A DNA stretch of 64,000 nt from Pieris napi. Taxonomy: Eukaryota; Arthropoda; Insecta; Lepidoptera; Pieridae. Within the stretch, counting starts at the first letter, position 1, and each line of letters starts with the position of its first letter. The notes beneath the pieces are model-generated. The model ran no database searches and was not told the origin of the DNA. It saw nothing but the letters and a program-made list of their open reading frames with translations. The translations under genes were made by a program, and so were the position numbers. Where the stretch lies: positions 9,906,501 to 9,970,500 of the forward strand of contig NC_062237.1 in the NCBI RefSeq assembly GCF_905475465.1. Direction: 5' to 3'. Below, piece by piece: positions 24,801 through 30,700 of this stretch.

Positions 24801-25319
24801 TAAGAAACAAGTTCATTCATAGAATAATCATATATAGATAAAAGAATTAGGCTTGAAAATTGGCACCTATTACATAGTTATGGCAATGGAAGATATAAGT
24901 ATATATACTAATATTAAATAATATATGTTGCATGTCCTTAGATTAGTATATAATACTTAAAAGAACATTTGACAATTATTTTAATAGAATTTCATCAACA
25001 GTTAATTTGAAAATAAGCAATTGTGGAGCTGATTAAAATTAAAATTAGTACATCTTTTCCAAAATAATTTTGGTTTTTGAAACTTCCCTAGAATTACCTT
25101 TACTGGTTCCTCTAGTGTGACTCGCCTTTCTTCAAATGGTAGCGAGTTCGTGTGGGGAATAAAAACCGCCCGAGGGACACCCACATCCTGGTTGTTGGTT
25201 GGGGCCTCTGACCCAGCTGTCCATGTATAGTCCATATTCTTTACAGTAGCCGTCATTTGTGGTTTTAATTTCTTATTTCTTGCTATCACCATCCTACAGC
25301 TATCCTTCAAAGTTAGCAT
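3194..25319 (-). CDS. Slmap: SLMAP orthologue, FHA/coiled-coil tail-anchored protein (13 coding exons)
   Basis: Coding exons, in transcript order: 25319-25098, 23143-23027, 16771-16637, 14955-14851, 14123-13905, 13258-13109, 12072-11971, 11039-10890, 10104-10011, 9112-9017, 8405-8272, 6064-5852, 3820-3194. Phases join without a break to give about 787 residues; human SLMAP is about 830. Residues 55-165 form an FHA domain with GR (76-77), LSRHH (96-100) and SSNG (117-120), the usual phosphothreonine-binding positions. Residues 194-760 are mostly coiled coil with an acidic linker (about 420-500), and 765-785 are a hydrophobic tail anchor. In the known family, SLMAP is a STRIPAK subunit that brings PP2A to phosphorylated Hippo/MST kinases and also localises to centrosome and membranes. 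Start is uncertain: in-frame ATGs lie at 25319, 25292 and two further downstream, all before the FHA domain. An extra small exon cannot be excluded. Confidence 0.93.
4266..4304. repeat. Perfect 39-bp hairpin
   Basis: Nineteen-base arms (TTTTATGTGTTACCAAAAA and its complement) around a single A, in the Slmap intron between exons 12 and 13. Possibly a foldback-element relic. Confidence 0.85.
4570..4975 (-). mobile_element. Degraded tRNA-derived SINE-like repeat
   Basis: On the minus strand a B-box GGTTCGATTCC (4931-4921) follows a tRNA-like stretch GACTCGGAGGTATAAG. The body downstream has no recognised family. The minus frame here stays open for 162 codons, but it runs across the tRNA-like block and has no protein homology I recognise, so I treat it as chance. 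Confidence 0.4.
5270..5558 (-). mobile_element. SINE-A copy 1 (tRNA-derived), full length
   Basis: On the minus strand a tRNA-like head has A-box TTGGCCTAGTGG and B-box GGTTCGATCCC, followed by a body that ends GTAGCGCCACTGATT and an A/T-rich tail. It is flanked by the 13-bp duplication AACAACTAATAAA (5257-5269 and 5559-5571). Lies in the Slmap intron between exons 12 and 13, antisense to SINE-A copies at 37526 and 38809. Confidence 0.9.
5573..5825 (-). mobile_element. SINE-B copy 1 (different tRNA-derived family)
   Basis: The minus-strand head has A-box TAGCCTAGCGG and a perfect B-box GGTTCGATTCC within GGGTACCGGGTTCGATTC. The body ends GCCAGAGCCATAAAAAAAA. Flanked by ACTAATAAAC (5563-5572 and 5826-5835). 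It ends 17 bp from Slmap exon 12, so the exon's donor (5851) lies just beyond the SINE head. Confidence 0.88.
5852..6064 (-). CDS. Slmap: Slmap exon 12 (coiled coil)
   Basis: Seventy-one codons, phase 0 on both sides, acceptor TTTCTATAG, donor GTAAAT. Begins SKAGVEYANILRVMGGLNEE and continues as a leucine-heptad helix (IKALRDRLAASTAENEQL). GC-rich compared with flanking introns. Confidence 0.88.
6300..6505 (+). repeat. Interspersed repeat with AGAACTGGCAA core, copy 1
   Basis: Contains ACACTTATGAC, GGGCGTAGAACGGAAG and AGAAGAACTGGCAA, then CTCTCCGCCACTCTTTTT. Shared with 20700-20930 and in part with 39385-39480. A common lepidopteran repeat type of unknown class. Confidence 0.6.
6536..6897 (+). 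mobile_element. Non-autonomous Helitron, family 1 copy 1
   Basis: Begins near TATATAAATTACGCGTCACG and ends GGCCAGTCTGCTAGT. Nearly identical over its length to 41493-41865. No coding capacity. Lies in the Slmap intron between exons 11 and 12. Confidence 0.8.
7480..7668 (+). mobile_element. LINE 3' tail fragment (copy A)
   Basis: Shares CCAATTCGACTTAAGG, GGCCGGCAAC and ATCAGATGAGCC, then CTGCCCGTTTGCC, with 52812-53225. That copy shows these tails are the 3' end of a non-LTR retrotransposon. 5' truncated. Confidence 0.7.
7955..8152. mobile_element. Inverted pair of LINE 3' tails (copy B)
   Basis: A plus-strand tail (7955-8015) is followed at once by a minus-strand tail (8016-8118) and a second plus-strand end (8119-8152, CCCGTTTGCCCTCTGCTCTATA). 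The two orientations pair through AGGCCGG and GAGCC blocks, giving a potential hairpin in Slmap intron DNA. Confidence 0.65.
8272..8405 (-). CDS. Slmap: Slmap exon 11 (acidic linker, NAGNAG acceptor)
   Basis: Forty-four codons plus two bases, phase 1 in, phase 0 out, donor GTGAGT. Encodes a disordered acidic linker (SDDEPAEPVADDGEL). The acceptor reads TAGTAG, so splicing at either AG changes the protein by one residue without shifting frame. Confidence 0.78.
9017..9112 (-). CDS. Slmap: Slmap exon 10 (acidic serine-rich linker)
   Basis: Ninety-six bases, phase 1 in and 1 out, acceptor ATTTACAG, donor GTATTT. Low-complexity Glu/Ser/Lys linker (QQEEESVSSSGEKSSES). The length is divisible by three, so skipping keeps the frame. 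Confidence 0.75.
9164..9200. repeat. Short inverted repeat
   Basis: AATTCCGTAGAATT pairs with AATTCTACGGAATT across a five-base loop. It lies about 50 bp upstream, in the Slmap sense, of exon 10's acceptor. Confidence 0.75.
9327..9387. repeat. Perfect 28-bp-arm hairpin
   Basis: Arms 9327-9354 and 9360-9387 (core AACACAAATATTTCTATAT) are exactly complementary around a five-base loop. Probably a foldback/MITE relic. Confidence 0.9.
10011..10104 (-). CDS. Slmap: Slmap exon 9
   Basis: Ninety-four bases from acceptor AAATTTGCAG, starting phase 0 and ending phase 1 before GTAAGA. Encodes VGIKVIAAECKAGKDVDL and an asparagine-rich end. Phase fits exons 8 and 10. Confidence 0.75.
10890..11039 (-). 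CDS. Slmap: Slmap exon 8
   Basis: Fifty codons, acceptor TTTTCCAG, donor GTATAT, phase 0. Encodes a helical stretch ending in a proline- and leucine-containing segment (ALPDYIKLLLPHPLLNK). No catalytic motif. Frame and splice signals support it; homology is less obvious than for the FHA exons. Confidence 0.8.
11141..11402. mobile_element. TA-flanked MITE with AGGGAGCG ends, copy 1
   Basis: Terminal inverted repeats start AGGGAGCGTT and include AAGTATTACGTAACG. TA lies at 11139-11140 and 11403-11404. Size 262 bp with no ORF, consistent with a Tc1/mariner-related non-autonomous element. Located about 100 bp upstream, in the Slmap sense, of exon 8. Confidence 0.85.
11971..12072 (-). CDS. Slmap: Slmap exon 7 (coiled coil)
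   Basis: Thirty-four codons, acceptor ATTTTCAG. The donor is GTCAGT, a weaker form than the GTAAGT used by most other exons here, so this exon is a candidate for skipping; its length is a multiple of three and the frame would survive. Confidence 0.75.
12347..12698. mobile_element. Foldback element with 28-bp inverted ends
   Basis: 12347-12374 and 12671-12698 are complementary with one mismatch (shared core CGTCGGAAATATCTGCGAAC). The enclosed 300 bp has no ORF and contains a GC-rich block (CGGGGCGGGGTGCGGGG). Target duplication not seen. Confidence 0.7.
13109..13258 (-). CDS. Slmap: Slmap exon 6 (coiled coil)
   Basis: Fifty codons, phase 0, acceptor TTTTTTTACAG, donor GTTTGA. Heptad-rich helix (EVALESLRTAHEQRL and ALEESLERRSREAAAL) with no other recognisable motif. 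Assigned by phase and position in the exon chain. Confidence 0.85.
13905..14123 (-). CDS. Slmap: Slmap exon 5 (first coiled coil)
   Basis: Seventy-three codons from acceptor ATTACAG to donor GTATAA. It starts EAIQREASLESRLRTL and includes LLMRVHTLESML, closely following the first SLMAP coiled coil, which in the family binds the STRIPAK partner SIKE/FGFR1OP2. The exon is markedly GC-rich compared with its introns. Confidence 0.92.
14726..14826. mobile_element. 101-bp MITE with perfect 19-bp inverted ends
   Basis: AGAAAACACTTTTTTACCG at 14726-14744 is exactly complementary to 14808-14826. It ends 24 bp from Slmap exon 4's donor side (exon ends at 14851). A relative is present at 53872. Confidence 0.85.
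14851..14955 (-). CDS. Slmap: Slmap exon 4 (end of FHA domain)
   Basis: Thirty-five codons, acceptor TTTTTCAG, donor GTAAGT. The segment LMLYHPDGTEAKL aligns with the last FHA strand of SLMAP, where the human protein has KLFLPDGMEARL. Confidence 0.9.
16031..16095. repeat. Perfect 25-bp-arm hairpin
   Basis: Arms 16031-16055 and 16071-16095 (core TTGTGATAATAGTTTAAA) with a 15-base loop, in the Slmap intron between exons 3 and 4. Confidence 0.9.
16190..16481 (-). mobile_element. SINE-A copy 2, full length with 17-bp duplication
   Basis: Same head and tail as copy 1. Exact duplication CAACGAACATCCAAATA at 16173-16189 and 16482-16498. The perfect duplication and good match to copy 1 suggest a fairly young insertion, about 155 bp from Slmap exon 3. 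Confidence 0.93.
16637..16771 (-). CDS. Slmap: Slmap exon 3 (FHA SSNGT loop)
   Basis: Forty-five codons between TTTTTCAG and GTAAGT, phase 0. Encodes DNQSSNGTYIN, the conserved asparagine-glycine loop of FHA domains, then EVFSGDVVQFG, which matches the SLMAP FHA C-terminal half. Confidence 0.93.
17087..17466. repeat. Tandem duplication, period about 195 bp
   Basis: ATACCGTTCCAGTGTTTATT recurs at 17087 and 17282. Both units continue through GAGTCGACGTAAAATTG and CTACCTGTTATTAAGC to AAGCGTTTTAAATGA with scattered differences and one short deletion. Non-coding, within the Slmap intron between exons 2 and 3. Confidence 0.92.
18690..18856 (+). mobile_element. LINE 3' tail fragment (copy C)
   Basis: Contains CGACTTAGGGTCCTTCAAG, ACCGGCAACGCACTCG and GTGAGCCTCCTGCCCG, then CCCCCTGTTTTATAAAATAA. 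Same family as 52812-53225. Confidence 0.75.
19328..19425 (-). mobile_element. LINE 3' tail fragment (copy D)
   Basis: Minus-strand copy with GGGCAAACGGGCAGGAGGCT at its left end and GCCGTTGCCGGCCTTTTAAG at its right. Heavily 5' truncated. Confidence 0.7.
19862..20045 (+). mobile_element. LINE 3' tail fragment (copy E)
   Basis: Contains CTATGTGGAAGCTGCC, CCAATTCGACTTAGGG, AGGCCGGCAACG and GTCCATGGGCGGTATTAC. More diverged than copy C. Confidence 0.7.
20700..20930 (+). repeat. Interspersed repeat with AGAACTGGCAA core, copy 2
   Basis: Matches 6300-6505 through CACTTATGAACGTCAA, CATTTACTACCAGTT and AGAAGAACTGGCAAAAAACT. Confidence 0.6.
22262..22546 (+). mobile_element. Non-autonomous Helitron, family 2 copy 1 (partly deleted)
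   Basis: Starts near TATAAAATTCTCGTGTCGCG and ends TTTCCGGATCAGCTAGT. It matches 30125-30438 except for a gap in the GGCTTGACCGATTTTGATG part. A short antisense Helitron end (ACTAGCTGACCCGGCA) lies at 22141-22156. Confidence 0.8.
23027..23143 (-). CDS. Slmap: Slmap exon 2 (FHA core)
   Basis: Thirty-nine codons between acceptor TTTCAG and donor GTAAGT, phase 0 on both sides. It carries the FHA GR and the LSRHH motif (serine and histidine of the phosphopeptide pocket), followed by FYLV, matching the SLMAP order. The arginine corresponds to the family residue that contacts phosphothreonine. Confidence 0.92.
23214..23242. repeat. Short inverted repeat next to Slmap exon 2
   Basis: CGTGTCTTGT pairs with ACAAGACACG across a nine-base loop, about 70 bp upstream of the exon 2 acceptor. 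Confidence 0.6.
23243..25097. other. Slmap intron between exons 1 and 2
   Basis: AT-rich. I see no coding exon, no transposon ends and no RNA gene. Two similar stretches at about 24555 and 24665 (ATATCAATATATTTT, then CACTTT, then TTGTAAATCAA) suggest a local duplication of about 110 bp. Confidence 0.5.
25098..25319 (-). CDS. Slmap: Slmap exon 1 (N-terminal extension and first FHA strand)
   Basis: An in-frame TAA lies directly before ATG 25319, so translation cannot start further upstream in this exon. The last 25 or so residues, including HTNSLPFEER and EEPVK, match the start of the SLMAP FHA domain. About 45 residues precede this, whereas the human protein starts almost at the domain. Donor GTAATT follows 25098 in phase 0. 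Confidence 0.85.
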
Positions 25320-25411
25320 TTAGTGCTCCCACGAACGTAACGAGAAACACATCGTATTTGATAGATTAACCACTGGCCAATTGGTGAAAGGTGGATATTA
25401 TTCACTGCCAT
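25313..25411 (-). promoter_or_regulatory. Overlapping upstream ORF in the Slmap leader
   Basis: A 32-codon ORF starts at ATG 25411 in strong context (CAAGATGG) and ends with TAA at 25315-25313, just past the possible Slmap ATG at 25319, which it overlaps in another frame. If this stretch is transcribed, ribosomes using it would bypass ATG 25319 and favour a downstream in-frame ATG. Transcription start is not known. Confidence 0.4.
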
Positions 25412-26157
25412 CTTGAAGAAAAAATCAGATAATAGAAATATCAAGCCACGGATCTAACAAAACAAACTAGTATACCTACTTTACGATTTAGAAAATATGA
25501 AACTTGATTCCTTTCGTACTAGTCAATTACTACTTATTTGCAATCCACAGAATATTCATTAAATAAACATAACATCTAACATTTTTACATTACTTTTAAC
25601 CTTTGAACCGCTTTTTTGCTTCAAATACAACTGAATTTAATACTTGAACGGGGCGTTAAGTCTTGATTAAAGAATTAATCGTTCGGAGAACTTACGAAAT
25701 GGGTGAAGAAATCGGACATTTGTTTTGTTGAGTTGGGTTGGTACTTGGTTGTAATTCGTCATTGGTTGATCCGTCGTTCACTGTTTTTTGTTCATTTGTT
25801 CCTCTTTTCTCTATTCCTTTAAAATGTAGATTTTTACGCAAGAAAGTAGTGTTAGTAAAAATTAAAAAGAAATTTGAACTTATTACTTTATTGGATAAAC
25901 TTAAAATAATCGTACATCGTGTGAAATATATTTTTAGGCTATAATTTAAATTAATTTTCTTATATTATCTTACATACTTTTATAAGATTTAGTATTTTAG
26001 AACTTAGTTTTGAATTAACTGTGGTATACTAGTATTATCTGTTTTGATATTGACAAATGATCACTTGATATGAAATGAATGACAATTGATACATATGTGA
26101 TACTTGACGTTTAGTTTATGGTTATACTCCAGCTGTCATTTTCAACAGTGAATTTTC
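25412..26157. promoter_or_regulatory. Divergent promoter region between Slmap and Lis-1
   Basis: AT-rich sequence between the divergent genes with no repeat element recognised. No TATA box is convincingly placed. The two promoters must lie in or near this segment by geometry; the exact sites are not visible. Confidence 0.45.
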
Positions 26158-26310
26158 AGTTTGTCATTTGAGAATTGAGTAGAATTTCAATCGGTGATCC
26201 ATTGCTGATTCCATCGAAAACGGTTTCTGCCTTGAGTCCCAGTGTGAAGTGAAATAAAGTGTGTGACAAATAATTAAATTCTGTGCGAGCTTAAGTGTTT
26301 GTATTTTTTT
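26158..26310 (+). other. Candidate non-coding first exon of Lis-1
   Basis: TCAGTT at 26156-26161 resembles an insect initiator. The following stretch has the look of a leader (GTGAAGTGAAATAAAGTGTG) and ends at a GTAAGTAT donor at 26311. The acceptor of the coding exon at 27598 requires some upstream exon. Other donors in the region are possible. Confidence 0.3.
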
Positions 26311-27598
26311 GTAAGTATAGTGATCAATTGTTGTGCAAGAGAATTTTAGGTCTTTTCTATTGCTACGGTTACCGTTCAAGCAATATGGCCGTTCGACTAT
26401 TTCATATTTTAAACGAGTTTTCTATATAAGTAACGTCTTTAAGGAAGAATAATACTTAGTTATAAATATTTGTTTTCTTTTATTTTATTTAAATATGTTT
26501 TTTCAGCTATTATGAACTTATTTCGTTGATGTGGCAATTTGACAGAACATATCTTTTGACGTAAATTGTGATTTGTGAGTCACATAAAAACATTTAATAT
26601 TCTTCTTATTTTTCACCTTATTATTTATGAGATATTCATTGAAGTTAGAATAAAATATATGATTATTATTAACAACATAAATACACATGTCCATTATCTT
26701 ATTTAGGTCCAAAATAATCAACCCCAGTCACAGTAATTTTTCAACTATGCTTTTACTGTGTATACAAAATTACTTTATACCTTTAGCTACAGGGATACTT
26801 TTTCTTATCAAGACAATAAAAAAGAGGATAAATAGTTTATAAATATATATTTGTTGCTGTGATTAAATACAAATTATGCCACAAAAAACACACCTTGGTT
26901 ATAAAATGTTGTATATTTTTTTTATATTTCTTGGTTTAAAAAGTTATTAGCAAAGATTTTCAAGGCCTAAACAACTACCTATTTAAGTAATTGAGGTTGG
27001 TTTAGATAACAATATAATAAATGAAAAACTATGAAGTTGTTTTCTATTTGATATTAATTTTGTTTACTATGTTTAAGTATTAATAAATATACATTCTTAA
27101 TTCTCTTATTACAAATGTTGTTTGCCAATTAGATATATCTTAAGGTTAATGACCAGCTGATTGTGTAATTAAGCTACTATATTGACAATAGATTTATCCT
27201 TGACATAGAAGCCATAGTTTCTTAAAATTTCTTATTAGATGAAGCCAAAAGAGTGGCAGAGGTAGCAAATGAAATTGATATATTAAGTGAAATATAAGTA
27301 ATTTAATGATATATAATTAATGTTATAGAAATATTCTAGTTACTGCTGCTGATTTTAGACTCAATCTATTATCTCACTCATTACAAATCTAATATTTCAG
27401 TCATTAAGAGTTGTGTGTATAAAATAGAATATTTATATCTAAAAAACAAATTGTATTCCTTCTAGTTAGATTAATAAAATCTAACCATCATAAAGTTACA
27501 GTCCTAAAAGAGTTAAACTAATTTTATTATTTCTCTGAAATTTTTATATATTCCATTTTTTTCCTGGTGTATATAAATATATTAAATTGTGTTCCTAG

Positions 27599-27697
27599 GT
27601 GTGATAATGGCAACAGTCTTAACACCATCACCTGCCTGAATTTACAACTCAAGTGCAGATAACCTAAGGCCCTAGTATCAAGCATCAACCAACCACA
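27599..27697 (+). other. Lis-1: Lis-1 5' UTR segment of coding exon 1
   Basis: Acceptor GTGTTCCTAG ends at 27598, so the leader is split by an intron upstream. The segment is 99 nt long and leads to ATG 27698 in context ACAATGA. It contains one upstream ATG, listed separately. Confidence 0.65.
27607..27639 (+). promoter_or_regulatory. Short upstream ORF in the Lis-1 leader
   Basis: ATG at 27607 in context ATAATGG opens a ten-codon ORF (MATVLTPSPA) closed by TGA 58 nt before the Lis-1 start. Its size and spacing suit a reinitiating, translation-damping uORF. Function is inferred only. Confidence 0.5.
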
Positions 27698-27735
27698 ATG
27701 AAAATGGTGTTGTCACAACGACAACGAGAGGAGCT
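27698..27735 (+). CDS. Lis-1: Lis-1 exon 1 (start codon)
   Basis: Twelve codons and two bases, MKMVLSQRQREE plus a split leucine codon, then donor GTAAGT. Two in-frame ATGs (codons 1 and 3). The first matches the fly start and the third residue matches the human start. Confidence 0.97.
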
Positions 27736-30700
27736 GTAAGTTTTTATATTATTAGAATTATTTATAAGAGCTAACTACATGTGAAATGAAAGACAATCTT
27801 ACTAAAATTGATCAAAAAAGTTTAATAGTACATATAAGATTCATTACTATATTACTATTTATAATATTCTGTTATATCTGTAAGTATAGAAGCCACTCCT
27901 AAAATGAAATTTAGGGATATTTATGATTAAAATGTAAAATAGTTTACTAAGGGGCTGATTAAAAAATATGTTTATAAGTTTTGGTCCATATGTAGAATAT
28001 CCTTTCTGTTGTGGAATTTTAATTTAATTAAGAAATCAGAATGCTCCTATTTATAGCAAACACTATTCGGTTTTGGTATAATTAGTCATAATTGAATTGT
28101 TTGTGGAAAGCTTGTATCAAAATTTCCAACCACATTCTTTACATAATATTTTACAGAATATAAATGCTTTGGTTTTAAAAAGCTCAAAGCTTTATCTTGC
28201 AATTGAAGGCATTCAAGGCTGACCCACTGATTCTGTTCAATATTTAAGTGTTGTATTATGTCCCTTTAAATTGAAATATAGGAAGTCAATTGCCCCAGTA
28301 ATCTTGTTTGCTCAATGTTACATTAAAATGCTTTTTGTTGCCATTTGGAAACATGATCATTAATATACTGTATTATACAATATTATATCAAGATTGAGCA
28401 ATAATATAATAAAATATTCATAACTGTTCTTGTGAACAGAATTGTTTAATTATACAGTTTAATGCAATGATGTGTAGACATTTTAAACAAAAAAATACAT
28501 GATTTCAGATAAGTTCTCGTAGGTTTTATGTAATTTTGATAGTTTTACTACAAGCAAGGGACATGTGATTCATATAATTTTAAGTTATAAACATATATTT
28601 TATAGCTTAACTTATGTAATGGTAGTATTAAGCAGTTGTCTTAATTTCACATCTTTAATTACTCAACAAATCCAGTTAGGTATGTGTAACCGTATTTTAA
28701 CGATTGATTTCCTTCCGCGTGTCTAGTGTTTTATTAGTGTTTATTATAACTTTAAATTTTAAACTCACATAATCAGAGGATATTTATCTGCATAATATAA
28801 TGACTTGTGATTGTGATAATTTACATACTACCGTGTTAGTATATTTTTTATAAGTAAATTAGTTGATCCACGCGACCTCGTCTGCTTAACATTATGACAA
28901 AAACACTGTTTATCCTTTTTCAAGGTCTCTAAATGATGAATTTTTAAAACTTACAAAATTGTTTAAGTTGAATTTTCGGATTTCTTAAACTAAACAATAA
29001 ACAAAATAGTAGAATAGGCTCTGAATAAATCTAAGTCATAAAATAAAGTAAATAGGTGATCATATGTATTTGTTACCTCATTCAAAACAACACCTGTATA
29101 AACTAATACACCTGAAAGAGACAACTATATAAAAATAGTGGAACAAGAAAAAGAAATTTACTTTTTCGTGGTACAAAAAAATGAAGGTTTGCGCCTGCTA
29201 TCGCCTCGCACGTCATCTGACCTTTGAAAGTAACAGTGTTATAATTTTGTGCCGTTGACCCCGCAGAACAAAACGAAACAATATCAAACAGCTTTCTTTA
29301 CAGCACAAATCCTTATCTACTACACTGATTTGGTATATAAATCAAGGTCGGCATAAGCTGATTCGGCCTTAAACGAACTGATATGATATTCATATCTTCT
29401 AAATTACTTAAATGCCAGTCTCGCTAAATGCACATGTTAATTAAACATTATATTGACTACTAGGTGGCCTGGCGAACATCGTACTGCCTATCAGTCGATT
29501 CATTATTTTTTTTAAATACTTATTCTGCTATTCGGGACACCGGTCTTGCTAGTAAGATAAAAAAAAGAAAGTTGATAATACAACAAATAAATTATGTCAA
29601 AAAATAAAAAGTTACCTTCCCGGAACCCCTCCACTAACACTTAAACTTTATGGTATGGTATTACTTTTATGTATTATTAATCTTTTGTATGGGAATGAAG
29701 TGTTGTTTTTAGTCTTTTTCACTAGATTTTTTTTAAGTTTTCTCTTCGTAAGAACCATCCTTGTACTTCAAGGAATATTATAAAAAAAGAATCAGACAAA
29801 TCGGTCAAGCCGTTTTCATGTTATGTCGTGACAACGGAAAACGGGTTTCATTTTTATATATTGACTATTATTGACGATCCAAGAACTCATTGAACTTTTA
29901 ATTAGTTTATTTTGCGATATTTTCTATAAATGTAATCTTAATTCATGTTCTTAACCGCATCGTGACCTGACGTACTTCGATATCTATGTATTCGTCGGGC
30001 CAAAGTGAAAGGAAAACACGGGCATTAAAGATTATTCGAAGATTAAATCGGAATAAAACGAATTCGTATTGGGGGATATTTCTAAGAAAACATGAACAGG
30101 TTTATATTTCTAAGTTAAAGTGCATCTAATATATAAAATTCTCGTGTCACAGTTTTTGTTGCCATACTCCTCCGAAACGGCTTGACCGATTTTGATGAAA
30201 TTTTTTGTGCTTATCCGGTATCTATGAGAATCGGCCAACATCTATTTTTCATCCCCCTAAATGTTAGGGGTAGTCCACCCCTAAATTTTGTATTTATTTT
30301 TTAGACAATATTTTTAATTTCTATGATACAGCATTAAAAAATACATACAACCCCAAATTTTCACCCCTCTACGATCAACCCCTATTTTTTATTATAAATG
30401 ATATACATGGCAAAACTACGTTTGCCCGGTCAGCTAGTTTTTGTATATTAACCTAGCATTTAATTGAGATATCTTAAACTGTTTGAGGAAGTTTGACGGT
30501 AAATTCTATAAGATAAAGGTTTTACAAATCTATTTTTATAAGCTGCAACAGTTTGCCAACAATTTATCGACGTTCACCTTCTCCATGTGTCTTGATACTT
30601 TTTAATATTTAATACTTATTCGTTTTCCCACGATCGAAACTTTTATATTGACCAACTCATCCGCATTTCTCCGGTCGATAATTTCAATTGTAAGAATATC

